NCBI RefSeq assembly: GCF_002251735.1
Contig: NZ_NOXS01000022.1
Location: 2,460 to 66,459 of the forward strand
Length of the DNA: 64,000 nt
Origin: Elstera cyanobacteriorum
GTDB taxonomy: Bacteria > Pseudomonadota > Alphaproteobacteria > Elsterales > Elsteraceae
Direction: 5' to 3'
Under the pieces are notes generated by a model, which saw only the letters and a list, made by a program, of their open reading frames with translations, was not told where the DNA came from and did no database searches. The position numbers were made by a program, and so were the translations under genes. This document shows, piece by piece, positions 51,535 to 60,509 of this stretch; the first letter of the stretch is position 1; the number at the start of each line of letters is the position of its first letter.

Positions 51535-52314
51535 ATGACGATGTCAGCATTGGGGGTGGCGCGGCAGGGCGGTATTGTAACGGTGACGCTGAACCGGCCT
51601 GAAAAACTCAATGTGCTGAATGCCGATCTTTGGCGCAGTGTCGGCGCCGCGCTGACGGAGCTTGCCGAAGACGATAGTATTCGCTGCGTTATTTTGACCG
51701 GCGCAGGTAATCATTTCTGCGCGGGCGGCGATATTTCGGAATTCCAGACGCTGCGCGCCGATCCCGATCAGGCCCGCGCCTATGCCAAGCTGATGTATGC
51801 GACGCTGACCCAGCTTGAAAATTTCCCCCATCCGCTGGTGGCCGCCATCGAAGGCCGCTGCATCGGCGGCGGGGTAGAACTCGCCTGCCTGTCGGATGTG
51901 CGGATTGCCGGGGCGGGGGCGACCTTCGGGGTGCCGATCAACAAGCTCGGCTTCGTCATGTCCTACCCGGAAATCGGTGCCTTCATCCGGGCGCTGGGGC
52001 GCAAGGCCGCTGTCGAAATTCTGCTGGAAGGCCGTATCTTTGGCGTCGATGAGGCGAAGGGCTACGGCATCGTCTCCCGCATCGTCGAGGATGGTCAGGC
52101 GCTGATCGAAGCACAGCAGGCGGCAGAGCGCATCGCCGCCGGGGCGCCGCTGGTCAACCGTTGGCACAAGAAATTCGCCCGCCGCCTTGATGATCCCGCG
52201 CCACTGACCGATGCCGACCTGGCGGAAGGGTTCGCCTGCTTCGATACCGAAGATTATCAGACCGGCATTGCCGCATTCGTAAACAAACGTAGCCCTGAGT
52301 TCAAAGGACGCTAA
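51535..52314 (+). CDS. enoyl-CoA hydratase/isomerase family protein
   Basis: A 259-residue crotonase-fold protein: VTVTLNRPEKLNVLNADLW, the oxyanion motif FCAGGDISEF (about residues 61-70), and AAIEGRCIGGGVELACLSDVRIAG (about residues 102-125). The Glu of GGGVELA sits at one catalytic position; the position of the second hydratase Glu is taken by GFVMSYPEIGA, which also carries Glu. Fatty acid or amino acid breakdown is likely, the exact reaction unknown. AGAAGGGAAA precedes ATG 51535. It ends 3 bp before mipZ. Confidence 0.9.
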   Translation: MTMSALGVARQGGIVTVTLNRPEKLNVLNADLWRSVGAALTELAEDDSIRCVILTGAGNHFCAGGDISEFQTLRADPDQARAYAKLMYATLTQLENFPHPLVAAIEGRCIGGGVELACLSDVRIAGAGATFGVPINKLGFVMSYPEIGAFIRALGRKAAVEILLEGRIFGVDEAKGYGIVSRIVEDGQALIEAQQAAERIAAGAPLVNRWHKKFARRLDDPAPLTDADLAEGFACFDTEDYQTGIAAFVNKRSPEFKGR

Positions 52315-52317
52315 GGC

Positions 52318-53103
52318 ATGGCGCATATCATCGTTCTGGGGAATGAGAAGGGCGGATCGGGTAAATCCACCACGGCGATGCATTTGATCATCGGGCTGCT
52401 ACGCGAAGGGCTGAGCGTCGCCTCGCTCGATCTCGACGCGCGCCAAGGCACGCTGACGCGCTATTTCCAGAACCGCACGGCCTTTCGGGCGATGTCTGGC
52501 GCGCAAATCCCGATCCCAGAGCATGCGTCCCTGCTGCCCGCCGAAGCCGAGAAGTTCGATGAGGTGGTGGAAGGCCTGTGGCGCCGTCATCAAGTGCTGG
52601 TCATCGACTGCCCGGGGGCCGATACGCCGCTGTCGCGCAAGGCGCATATCATCGCCGATACGCTGATCACGCCGCTCAACGATAGTTTCATCGACTTTGA
52701 CGTGATCGGCCATGTCGATCCCGACACGCTGGCGGTTTTGCGCCCGTCAACCTATGCCGAAATGGTATGGGAGCAGCGCAAGCGCCGCGCGCTCGGGCGC
52801 CTGCCGCCGCTCGATTGGATCGTTATGCGCAACCGCCTTGCCCATGTCGATGCGCGCAATAAGCAGTTGGTGGCGCAAGCGCTCGAAGCACTGGCGGGGC
52901 GGGTGGGATTCCGCATTGCGCCTGGGTTTTCCGAGCGCGTGATCTTCCGCGAGTTGTTTTTGAAGGGGCTAACCCTGCTGGATCTGCGCGACGAAGGGGT
53001 GAATGCCCAGGTGTCGATGAGCCATGTCGCCGCCCGGCAGGAAGTGCGCGCGCTGCTCTCGGTCCTCAATCTACCGGATTTGCCGACGCTTTCCAGCGAG
53101 TAG
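52318..53103 (+). CDS. mipZ: division-plane positioning ATPase MipZ
   Basis: A 261-residue ParA-family ATPase. Seen: the deviant Walker A GNEKGGSGKSTTAMHL (about residues 8-23), DLDARQGTLTRYFQNR, the Walker B-like VLVIDCPGADTPLSR (about residues 93-107), and LNDSFIDFDVIGHVDPDT, all in the MipZ form, which in alphaproteobacteria forms polar gradients that keep FtsZ at mid-cell. It follows the hydratase gene by 3 bp, suggesting one message. The match is to MipZ, not to plasmid or chromosomal ParA. Confidence 0.94.
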   Translation: MAHIIVLGNEKGGSGKSTTAMHLIIGLLREGLSVASLDLDARQGTLTRYFQNRTAFRAMSGAQIPIPEHASLLPAEAEKFDEVVEGLWRRHQVLVIDCPGADTPLSRKAHIIADTLITPLNDSFIDFDVIGHVDPDTLAVLRPSTYAEMVWEQRKRRALGRLPPLDWIVMRNRLAHVDARNKQLVAQALEALAGRVGFRIAPGFSERVIFRELFLKGLTLLDLRDEGVNAQVSMSHVAARQEVRALLSVLNLPDLPTLSSE

Positions 53104-53234
53104 ATTACTAAAGGTTAATCGCCCCGCGACTTGCGCCGTAATGGCGGGATGTGGCAAGTAAGCGGGCAATCGGGGCACCCCCTTTGGCGGCTTGATGGGC
53201 TGCCGGATGCCGCGAGCTGTTATCCGAGGATTTC

Positions 53235-54110
53235 ATGGCCGCACGCAAGGTCCGTAAAGCTGTTTTCCCTGTCGGCGGACTGGGAACCCGTTTCCTGCCA
53301 GCCACCAAGGCAATGCCGAAAGAAATGCTGCCGGTGGTCGATAAACCCTTGATCCAATACGCCGTGGAAGAGGCGCGCGACGCGGGGATCGAAGAGTTTA
53401 TCTTCGTGACCGGGCGCGGCAAGGAAGCCATCGAGGATCATTTCGACCATTCGGCAGAGCTGCAAAATGCGTTGCTAAGCCGGGGCAAGAACGATCTTTG
53501 GGCCTTGATCAAGGATATTCCGCTGGGGCCGGGGCGCATCGCCTATACCCGCCAGCCGGAACCTTTGGGCCTCGGCCATGCCGTCTGGTGCGCGCGCGCG
53601 CTGATCAATGGCGAACCCTTCGCCGTGCTGCTGGCCGACGATCTTATTCTGTCCGATCAGCCGTGCTTGAAGCAGATGATCGAAGCCTATGAGGATCTCG
53701 GCGGCTCGATGGTCGCGGTGATGGATGTGCCGAAGGAACATACCTCGCGTTATGGCATTCTCGATCCCGTGTCGGACGATGGGCGCCTTGTGCAGGTGCG
53801 CGGCGTGGTGGAAAAGCCGAAGCCCGCGATGGCGCCGTCGAACCTTGCCATCATTGGCCGCTATATCCTTGACCCGCAGGTGCTGACCCATTTGGAACGC
53901 CAGGATCGCGGCGCGGGCGGGGAAATTCAGCTAACCGATGCGCTGGCCGATGTGATCGACGAACAACCGTTCCACGGGTTGCGCTTCGAGGGGCGGCGTT
54001 TTGACTGCGGCGATAAGGTCGGCTTCCTCGAAGCCAATATCGCCTTCGCTTTGGACCGGGACGATATGTCGGACGCCGTCCGCCGTATTCTGGCCTCTTA
54101 TACCGCGTAA
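53235..54110 (+). CDS. galU: UTP-glucose-1-phosphate uridylyltransferase
   Basis: A 291-residue nucleotidyltransferase forming UDP-glucose. Seen: KAVFPVGGLGTRFLPATKAMPKEMLPVVDKPLIQYAVEEA (key GLGTRFLPATKAMPKEML), FVTGRGKEAIEDHFD, QPEPLGLGHAVWCA, LLADDLIL (metal Asp) and RFDCGDKVGFLEAN. Length and motifs are those of GalU. It opens a plus-strand set with ugd and a phosphomannomutase, which together make sugar nucleotides for surface glycans. Confidence 0.95.
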   Translation: MAARKVRKAVFPVGGLGTRFLPATKAMPKEMLPVVDKPLIQYAVEEARDAGIEEFIFVTGRGKEAIEDHFDHSAELQNALLSRGKNDLWALIKDIPLGPGRIAYTRQPEPLGLGHAVWCARALINGEPFAVLLADDLILSDQPCLKQMIEAYEDLGGSMVAVMDVPKEHTSRYGILDPVSDDGRLVQVRGVVEKPKPAMAPSNLAIIGRYILDPQVLTHLERQDRGAGGEIQLTDALADVIDEQPFHGLRFEGRRFDCGDKVGFLEANIAFALDRDDMSDAVRRILASYTA

Positions 54111-54155
54111 ATCGCGTCGGCTGCTGAACGGCGGCGCGCAGGAAAGGATCGTTTG

Positions 54156-55478
54156 ATGCGGATTGCCATGATTGGGACCGGCTATGTCGGTCTGGTGTCG
54201 GGGGCGTGCTTTTCGGAATTCGGCGTGACGGTGACGTGCGTCGATAAGGATGTCAGCAAGATCGACCGGCTCAATCGCGGTGAGATTCCGATTTACGAGC
54301 CGGGTCTCGACAAGCTGGTCGAAAACAATGCCAAGGCCGGGCGCCTGTTCTTCACCACCGACCTGAAGGCGGCGGTGGCGGAAGCCGATGCGGTGTTCAT
54401 CGCCGTCGGCACGCCGTCGCGCCGGGGCGATGGGCATGCCGACCTCAGCTATGTGTACGCGGCGGCGAAGGAAATCGCCGAGGCGCTGGATGGTCACACG
54501 GTCGTCGTGACCAAATCGACCGTGCCGGTCGGTACGGGCCGGGAAGTGGAAAAGATCATCCGCGAAACCCGCCCGAACGCCGATTTCGATATCGTTTCGA
54601 ACCCGGAATTTTTGCGCGAAGGTTCGGCGATCGGCGATTTCATGCGCCCGGACCGCGTGGTTATCGGCGCGCGGACGGAACGGGCGCGCGAGGTGATGCG
54701 CGCCCTCTATCGCCCGCTCTATTTGATCGAAACCCCGATTGTTTTCACCTCGGTCGAAACCTCGGAACTGATCAAATATGCCGCCAATACCTTCTTGGCG
54801 GCCAAGATCACCTTTATCAACGAAATCGCCGATCTGTGCGAAAAGCTGGGCGCCGATGTGCATGACGTCGCCAAGGGCATCGGGCTCGATGGGCGCATCG
54901 GCAAGAAGTTCCTGCACCCCGGCCCGGGGTACGGTGGGTCGTGCTTCCCCAAGGATACGCTGGCGCTGGTGCGTACCGCCCAGGAAGCTGGGGCGCCGCT
55001 GCGTATCATCGAAACCGTGGTGGATATCAACGATAAGCGCAAGCGCGCCATGGCCGATAAGGTGATTGCCGCCTGCGGTGGGTCGGTGGCGGGCAAGACG
55101 CTGGCGATCCTCGGCGTGACCTTCAAGCCGAATACCGATGATATGCGCGACAGCCCCAGCCTGGATATCATTCCGGCCCTGCAACAAGCCGGGGCTTCCT
55201 TGCGGGCTTTCGACCCTGAAGGCATGCATGAGGCCGAAAAGCTGCTGCCGGGGGTCGTTTGGTGCGATACCGCCTATGAAACGATGGGCGGGGCCGATGC
55301 GCTGGTGATCATCACCGAGTGGAACCAGTTCCGCGCCCTCGATCTGAAGCGGGTCAAAACCCTGCTGAAGGCGCCAATTCTGGTGGATTTGCGCAATATT
55401 TACGAACCCGAAATGATGGCGAATGCCGGGTTCCAATATACCTGCGTTGGCCGCGTGTCGCTGCCGGCGGCCGAGTAA
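54156..55478 (+). CDS. ugd: UDP-glucose 6-dehydrogenase
   Basis: A 440-residue dehydrogenase that turns UDP-glucose into UDP-glucuronate. Seen: MRIAMIGTGYVGLVSGACF (NAD loop), PIYEPGLDKLV, GTPSRRGDGHADLSYV, ETSELIKYAANTFLAAKITFINE (key ELIKYAANTFLA) and the catalytic Cys in GPGYGGSCFPKDT (about residue 263). ATG 54156 is used; AGGAAAGGA lies before it. It takes the galU product, and the genes are 45 bp apart. Confidence 0.95.
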   Translation: MRIAMIGTGYVGLVSGACFSEFGVTVTCVDKDVSKIDRLNRGEIPIYEPGLDKLVENNAKAGRLFFTTDLKAAVAEADAVFIAVGTPSRRGDGHADLSYVYAAAKEIAEALDGHTVVVTKSTVPVGTGREVEKIIRETRPNADFDIVSNPEFLREGSAIGDFMRPDRVVIGARTERAREVMRALYRPLYLIETPIVFTSVETSELIKYAANTFLAAKITFINEIADLCEKLGADVHDVAKGIGLDGRIGKKFLHPGPGYGGSCFPKDTLALVRTAQEAGAPLRIIETVVDINDKRKRAMADKVIAACGGSVAGKTLAILGVTFKPNTDDMRDSPSLDIIPALQQAGASLRAFDPEGMHEAEKLLPGVVWCDTAYETMGGADALVIITEWNQFRALDLKRVKTLLKAPILVDLRNIYEPEMMANAGFQYTCVGRVSLPAAE

Positions 55479-55495
55479 GATAAGGAAGCTGAGGC

Positions 55496-56881
55496 ATGAG
55501 CGCCTATCGTTTCGAACCGACCATTCTGCGCGAGTATGATATTCGCGGGATCGTCGGGAAAACCCTGTCCGGGGCCGATGCCCAGGCGCTCGGCCAGGCT
55601 TTCGCGACCTATGTGATCGACCAATCGGGCGTTAGCGCGCCGCGCATTGCTGTAGGCTATGACGGGCGGCTCAGCTCGCCGGATATGGAAGCGGCGCTGG
55701 TTGATGGGATCACCAGCACGGGGGCGCAGGTCGTTCGCGTTGGCTTGGGGCCGACGCCGATGCTTTATTACGCCGCCGCGTCGGAAAAGCTGGAAGCCGG
55801 GATCATGATCACCGGCTCCCACAATCCGCCCGATTATAACGGCTTCAAAATGATGCTGATGGGTGGCCCTGTTTACGGCAAGATGATCCAGGACATCGGT
55901 CAGATTGCCGCCGAAGGCCGCTTCAAGAAGGGCGTTGGGTCATCGGTTTCGCTCGATCTGATGGATCGTTACGTTTCCCGACTAATCCAGGATTTCAAAG
56001 GCGCCCCGCTGACGGTGGTTTGGGATGCCGGGAATGGCGCGGCGGGCGTTGCGATGGAAAAACTGACCCGGCGCTTGCCCGGACGGCATATTCTGCTGAA
56101 CGAAGTGATCGACGGCACTTTCCCGGCCCATCACCCCGACCCGACCGAGGAAAAGAACCTTGTGCAGTTGAAGGCGGCGGTGGCGGAGCATCGGGCCGAC
56201 CTTGGCATTGCGTTCGATGGTGACGGCGACCGCATCGGTCTGATCGACGGTCAGGGGCGCGTGCTGTGGGGCGACCAGATTCTCGCGCTGCTCGCCCGCC
56301 CGGTGCTGGAAGCCCTGCCCGGCGCGACGATTATTGCTGATGTGAAGGCCAGCCAAGTACTGTTCGACGAAGTGGCCCGTTTGGGCGGCACGCCGATGAT
56401 GTGGGCCACCGGCCATTCGCTGATCAAAAAGCAAATGAAAGTTACCGGCGCGCCGCTCGCGGGTGAAATGTCCGGCCATATTTTCTTTGCCGACCGCTAT
56501 TTCGGCTTCGATGACGCGCTGTATGCTGCCGTTCGGGTTCTGGAAACCGTGGCCTGGGCCGGCAAGCCGCTGGCAACGCTGCGCGATGAACTGCCGACGC
56601 GGGTGAACACGCCGGAACTGCGCTTCCCCTGCGCCGATACGCGGAAATTCGCGGTCGTTACGGAAGTGAAAGAACGGCTTACCCAGGTCGGGGCCAATGT
56701 TTCCACCGTCGATGGCGTGCGGGTGAACACGGCGGACGGCTGGTGGCTGCTGCGCGCCTCCAACACTCAGGACGTGCTGGTTGCCCGCTGCGAAGCGGCC
56801 GATGCGGCGGGGTTGGAGCGGTTGAAGGCGGAACTGCTGGCGGCGCTGGCGCCGAGCGGCGTCACCCCGCCGCAGTTCTAA
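55496..56881 (+). CDS. phosphomannomutase/phosphoglucomutase
   Basis: A 461-residue alpha-D-phosphohexomutase. Seen: [11 protein letters not shown] at the N-terminus, the phosphoserine loop [14 protein letters not shown] (about residues 105-118), the metal loop [12 protein letters not shown] (about residues 241-252), the sugar-binding loop GEMSGHIFF (about residues 323-331) and a C-terminal phosphate-binding [12 protein letters not shown]. It interconverts hexose 1- and 6-phosphates (Man and/or Glc), feeding galU. It lies 17 bp after ugd. Confidence 0.93.
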   Translation: MSAYRFEPTILREYDIRGIVGKTLSGADAQALGQAFATYVIDQSGVSAPRIAVGYDGRLSSPDMEAALVDGITSTGAQVVRVGLGPTPMLYYAAASEKLEAGIMITGSHNPPDYNGFKMMLMGGPVYGKMIQDIGQIAAEGRFKKGVGSSVSLDLMDRYVSRLIQDFKGAPLTVVWDAGNGAAGVAMEKLTRRLPGRHILLNEVIDGTFPAHHPDPTEEKNLVQLKAAVAEHRADLGIAFDGDGDRIGLIDGQGRVLWGDQILALLARPVLEALPGATIIADVKASQVLFDEVARLGGTPMMWATGHSLIKKQMKVTGAPLAGEMSGHIFFADRYFGFDDALYAAVRVLETVAWAGKPLATLRDELPTRVNTPELRFPCADTRKFAVVTEVKERLTQVGANVSTVDGVRVNTADGWWLLRASNTQDVLVARCEAADAAGLERLKAELLAALAPSGVTPPQF

Positions 56882-56896
56882 TCCCAGGGGCCGCTG

Positions 56897-58429
56897 ATGG
56901 CGCCGAGCGACATAGTTTCCCGGCGCCTGTCGGCGGATACACTGCTGCTAGCCGCGATTCTTCTTATCTGGGGGATCGCGGCTTTTTTGCCGCCGCTCAA
57001 TGCCGATGCGGCGGCGATGTTGCGCTTTGCCGAACGCATGTGGGACGGCGAGGCGCTTTACCGCGACCTCATCGATTTCAACCCGCCGATGGGTTATTGG
57101 CTCGACCTTATCCCCGCCGGGCTTGGGCGGCTGGGGATGGGTACGCCGGTCTTTTGGTTCGTCGTCTTCTGCCTGCTGGTGATCGGTGGCAGCGCGGTCT
57201 GGGCCTATCGCATCGTCCGACCGTCGCTGAGCGAGACTGAACGGCGGGTGATTGCGCTCGTCGGGGTTATCACCCTGCTGGTCCGCCCCAGCGATTCCTT
57301 TGGCGAGCGGGAACATTTGATGGTCGCGGTCATGCTGCCCTATGGCGCGCTGGCCGTGCGGTTTTTGCGGGGAGCGGGTGGCGGGGCGCTGGGATGGCGC
57401 GCGGTCGCGGCGGCGTTGGCATTCATCGGGATTGCCCAGAAGCCGCATTTCGCCATTCTCGGTGCGGCGGTGGAACTGCTGCTGCTGGCCCACGGGGGCC
57501 CGAAAGCCTGGATGAAGCGGCTTGAACCCTGGCTGTTTCTGCTGTTGGGGGTAATCTACCTTTGGGCAACCGCCGCGCTCTATCCCGCCTATTTCAACGA
57601 TATGCTACCACTGGCGGCCGATAATTACCGGATTTTCGATCTCGATCGCGGGATCGATATGATTACTGGCACCGAACTGCCGCCGCTGCTGATCGCCGCC
57701 CTTTGTCTTGGCCCTTGGGCGCTGCGCAGCGGGCGGCCGATTGCCGCCGTGCTCTATGTGCTGGCCGTTGGGGCGATTCTGGCGGGGCTGCTGCAGTTTA
57801 AGGACTGGGATTATCATTTTCTGCCTGCCCGGATTTTAACAATCCTGCTGGCGGCCTATGGGTTAGCCCGCGTGTTGGAAGGGGTGGCGCCGCGCATTTT
57901 GGCGGCTCTGGCGATTGCCATGCTGGCGCTCGGCGGCAATCTCAGCCCGCCGCTGCGCTTGCAGCTTGATTATCTGAAAAGCGGCGCGCGCGAGGTGGAA
58001 ACCCTGATCCGTCAGGAGGCTGGGGGGCGGCCGGTCCTCTGGCTCACGCAATATATGGACCCGACTGCGCCAGTCCTAAATTATACTGGCAACCGGCTGG
58101 CGATGCCGTTCATGTCGCTGTGGCTGCTGCCCGCGCTCTATGAGGATGACGCGCCAGGGCCTGATGGCAAGCTGCGGCTTCACCCCCCTGAAGCGCGATC
58201 CTCGGCGGAAACCTATCTGCTGGATCGGGTGGCGGAAGCGGTGGTACGGGAAAAGCCAGCGCTGATCCTGGCCGAAACCGCGCAGGACGAGGCGGCTTTC
58301 CGTCTGCGCCCGCTGGATTATCTAGAGTTTTTTGCGCAAGACCCGCGCTTTGCCGACGCGCTAACGCAGTACCGACCTCTAAAGCGGGTCGGTACCCTAC
58401 GGGTCTTGAAGCGAATTGCGGCGGATTAG
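56897..58429 (+). CDS. GT-C-like polytopic membrane glycosyltransferase (putative)
   Basis: A 510-residue membrane protein with about ten hydrophobic segments. After the first helix comes PPLNADAAAMLRFAERMWDGEALYRDLIDFNPPMGYWL (key DAAAMLRFAERMWDGEALYRD), the Asp-bearing periplasmic loop layout of ArnT/PMT-like (GT39/RgtA-like) transferases that use polyprenyl-linked sugars. A soluble C-terminal part follows from about residue 370. It lies 15 bp after the mutase and closes the sugar-nucleotide set, fitting transfer of a sugar to lipid A, LPS or another envelope glycan. No strict catalytic assignment is possible. Confidence 0.7.
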   Translation: MAPSDIVSRRLSADTLLLAAILLIWGIAAFLPPLNADAAAMLRFAERMWDGEALYRDLIDFNPPMGYWLDLIPAGLGRLGMGTPVFWFVVFCLLVIGGSAVWAYRIVRPSLSETERRVIALVGVITLLVRPSDSFGEREHLMVAVMLPYGALAVRFLRGAGGGALGWRAVAAALAFIGIAQKPHFAILGAAVELLLLAHGGPKAWMKRLEPWLFLLLGVIYLWATAALYPAYFNDMLPLAADNYRIFDLDRGIDMITGTELPPLLIAALCLGPWALRSGRPIAAVLYVLAVGAILAGLLQFKDWDYHFLPARILTILLAAYGLARVLEGVAPRILAALAIAMLALGGNLSPPLRLQLDYLKSGAREVETLIRQEAGGRPVLWLTQYMDPTAPVLNYTGNRLAMPFMSLWLLPALYEDDAPGPDGKLRLHPPEARSSAETYLLDRVAEAVVREKPALILAETAQDEAAFRLRPLDYLEFFAQDPRFADALTQYRPLKRVGTLRVLKRIAAD

Positions 58430-59151
58430 AACGCAACCGTAAGCGCCGTCCAACTTTCTGGCAGATAATCCAAAACAATCGCCTCCAGGCGCTTATCCGC
58501 CCCGGTCAAGACGGCGAGGCCGGTCAGCAGCATGACACCCCCCATGCCTTTTTTCAGTCTGCCCGATTGGTTCATTAGCGCGGGGCGCACGCGGGTGAGC
58601 GCTTGCCGGGAGGCATAAGCAACCCCGAGGAGGGGCAGCGACGCCCCGATGCCGAACAAGGCCAACAGTCCGCCGCCCGTTAAAGCCCCGCCTTCGCTCG
58701 CGGCGAGCGCCAATGTTCCCGCAAGGAAAGGCCCAGAACACGGGCTCCAAACCAGTCCAAGCGTGCTGCCTACAAGGAAGGCCCCCCCGACACCGGTACC
58801 ATTGCGGCCCGCGCCCATATGGGCGGCGCGATTGGCAAGCGGGGCAATCCATTGGGCAAACGCGCGCTCCAGCACGGGCATCCCTAGTATCAGCCCAAAG
58901 AGCATCATGAGCGCCCCGCCAATCGGGCGCAGACGGTCGGTATCAAGACCAATGTGTGCCCCGAAGGCCCCAACGATACCGCCTAATAGCACGAACGAGA
59001 GGGTTAGGCCTGCCGCCATTGCGACAGGTGCCACCGGATGGCGCGCTGTGGCGCTGCCAACAACCAAGGGCAGAAGCGGGAAGACGCAGGGGCTGAGGGT
59101 CGTCAATCCCCCCGCCAGCAGGCTCACCCCCGCGTCAGCGATACTGACCAT
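58426..59151 (-). CDS. ccdA: CcdA-family cytochrome c biogenesis protein
   Basis: A 241-residue membrane protein with six hydrophobic segments. The two redox Cys sit in TLSPCVFPLLPLVVG (about residue 22) and VWSPCSGPFLAGTLALA (about residue 138), as in CcdA/DsbD-beta proteins that pass electrons from cytoplasmic thioredoxin across the membrane. It lies 1 bp after a secreted thioredoxin-like gene, its likely partner. Its stop overlaps the convergent GT-C-like gene by 4 bp. Cytochrome c maturation or oxidised-thiol repair are the possible uses. Confidence 0.87.
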   Translation of the reverse strand: MVSIADAGVSLLAGGLTTLSPCVFPLLPLVVGSATARHPVAPVAMAAGLTLSFVLLGGIVGAFGAHIGLDTDRLRPIGGALMMLFGLILGMPVLERAFAQWIAPLANRAAHMGAGRNGTGVGGAFLVGSTLGLVWSPCSGPFLAGTLALAASEGGALTGGGLLALFGIGASLPLLGVAYASRQALTRVRPALMNQSGRLKKGMGGVMLLTGLAVLTGADKRLEAIVLDYLPESWTALTVAF

Positions 59152-59152
59152 G

Positions 59153-59533
59153 CTAAAGGGCCGATTTCAGCGCTTTTTTAAGGGCTTCACTATCGGTTAC
59201 CCCCGCAAGGCGCGCGGTTTCTTGACCGCCTTTGTAAACGATCAGGGTCGATTGGGTGCGAACATTCAGGCTGCGCTTAAGCTCTGTTTCCGTATCGTAA
59301 TTAACCGTCAGGATGGTCACGTCCAATCCTGCCTCTGCCGCAAGCGCCTGGAACGCCTTAGCTTGGGCGCGGCAGGTCGGGCACCAATCGGCATGAAAAT
59401 GCAGGGCAATCGGCTTTCCGGCCTGTTTTGCCTCGGTGAGGGCCGGGGCCGAATAGGGTTTGGTCTCCAGCGCTGCCGCAGGGGCGGCGCCAAAACCGAG
59501 CAGGGCAACGAGCAGGGCGGCGGCGAGCTTCAT
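59153..59533 (-). CDS. periplasmic thioredoxin-family protein
   Basis: A 126-residue exported thioredoxin fold. The signal peptide ends near PAAALE (about residue 22). The active site is ADWCPTCRAQAKAF (CPTC at about residues 50-53); TLIVYKGGQE supplies the cis-Pro-region strand, though the usual cis-Pro is not obvious because STLIVY lacks a TP pair. GGAGG precedes ATG 59533. Electrons probably come from the CcdA protein encoded 1 bp downstream. Targets unknown. Confidence 0.88.
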   Translation of the reverse strand: MKLAAALLVALLGFGAAPAAALETKPYSAPALTEAKQAGKPIALHFHADWCPTCRAQAKAFQALAAEAGLDVTILTVNYDTETELKRSLNVRTQSTLIVYKGGQETARLAGVTDSEALKKALKSAL

Positions 59534-59591
59534 CAAGGGCCTCCAGAATATTAAGGAACACGCCTTTGCTTCGTCACCGCCCCGGAAAAGG

Positions 59592-59966
59592 TTACAGGTC
59601 GCTATGCAGCCCGACGCGGTTGCCTTCGCTATCGCGGATATGGGCGAAGAAGCCCATCCCGGGTGGCAGGGCGATTTTCGGCGTCACCACGCTGCCGCCG
59701 AGGGTGGTCACCCGGGCCAACATATCATCCAGCTTGCCATCGGCATTCAGATAGATCACCGGGCCATCGGCGGCGGGGCGGTACATCGGGCCGTGGATGA
59801 CGCAGCCGGAGAGGGCGGGCTGCTCGTAGGGGAAAATCCCCAGCGTGCCGCTGCCGATGTTTTCCCGGCGCAGGCTGACGCCGAACAAGGCTTCATAGAA
59901 GGCGGTGGCCCGGTCGAAATCGATGGACGGGATTTCAAACCAAACGGCGACATTGGTACGGGACAT
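59592..59966 (-). CDS. VOC family protein (glyoxalase/bleomycin-resistance fold)
   Basis: A 124-residue vicinal-oxygen-chelate protein: VAVWFEIPSIDFDRATAFYEALFG (key IDFDRATAFYEALFG), two beta-alpha-beta-beta-beta halves, VIYLNADGKLDDMLARV, and the final FAHIRDSEGNRVGLHSD, where the DSEGNRVGL end is typical of YQEL/lactoylglutathione-lyase-like members. AGGAGCACACTC precedes the ATG. Substrate unknown. It lies 14 bp after the EVE gene. Confidence 0.88.
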   Translation of the reverse strand: MSRTNVAVWFEIPSIDFDRATAFYEALFGVSLRRENIGSGTLGIFPYEQPALSGCVIHGPMYRPAADGPVIYLNADGKLDDMLARVTTLGGSVVTPKIALPPGMGFFAHIRDSEGNRVGLHSDL

Positions 59967-59980
59967 GAGTGTGCTCCTGA

Positions 59981-60436
59981 TTAAGCGATTGCGGTAAGAT
60001 TGGCGGCGATGAGGTCGAGATCGGCCCCCGTCGCCGGAAACAGGCCGAAACGGAAGGCGTAGCCCCAGGATCGGCGGTTTTGGGTGAAGGAGAGGCGATC
60101 GAGCAGCGGTTGGATCGGGGCGCGGCCCTTGGCCTGCCAGATCACATCGCGGCGGAAGGGATGAAAATCTTCGGCCAGTTCGACCTGGTAGACCGATCCC
60201 TCCGCCACTGTTCCCAAGGCCGTGAAGGCTTGGCAGGCGTCACCGCGCGGGCCGTTGCGGTTGAAGGTGACGGTGGGGGAGTAATAGGCCACGCGGTCGC
60301 CGGGTTTAACCCGGCGCAGCGGGGCAGATTTACCGTGGCAGACCTGCATGATGCCCCAGGCAAGGCCGTTCGCCACATGCTCGGCGCAGGCGACGGCGAT
60401 CCAATGGGCGGGCGGTTGGTCGGGGAAGGGCAGCAT
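59981..60436 (-). CDS. EVE domain-containing protein
   Basis: A 151-residue single EVE-domain protein (PUA-related; EVE domains bind modified bases such as 5-methylcytosine in nucleic acids). Seen: [44 protein letters not shown] (key [25 protein letters not shown] shortened to its GDRVAYYSP end) and [10 protein letters not shown]. It is not fused to a nuclease or other defence domain and no restriction gene is adjacent, so a housekeeping or stress role is at least as likely as defence. Confidence 0.85.
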   Translation of the reverse strand: MLPFPDQPPAHWIAVACAEHVANGLAWGIMQVCHGKSAPLRRVKPGDRVAYYSPTVTFNRNGPRGDACQAFTALGTVAEGSVYQVELAEDFHPFRRDVIWQAKGRAPIQPLLDRLSFTQNRRSWGYAFRFGLFPATGADLDLIAANLTAIA

Positions 60437-60509
60437 CGCATCCTCTCGCGTCGGTGAGTGTCGGCGGCGCCGACGAGAGGAAGATGCGCTGGGGCTGTGT
60501 CAGTTTCTG

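Noticed and set aside
53931-55436. A 501-codon minus-strand frame opposite galU and ugd
   Set aside because: It spans two well-identified genes in antisense and reads as His/Arg-rich low-order sequence, a shadow of their codon bias.
59981-60436. EVE-domain protein as part of a modified-DNA defence island
   Set aside because: No nuclease, methyltransferase or helicase lies nearby; the neighbours are VOC and WYL proteins. The WYL regulator alone is not enough to call a defence locus.
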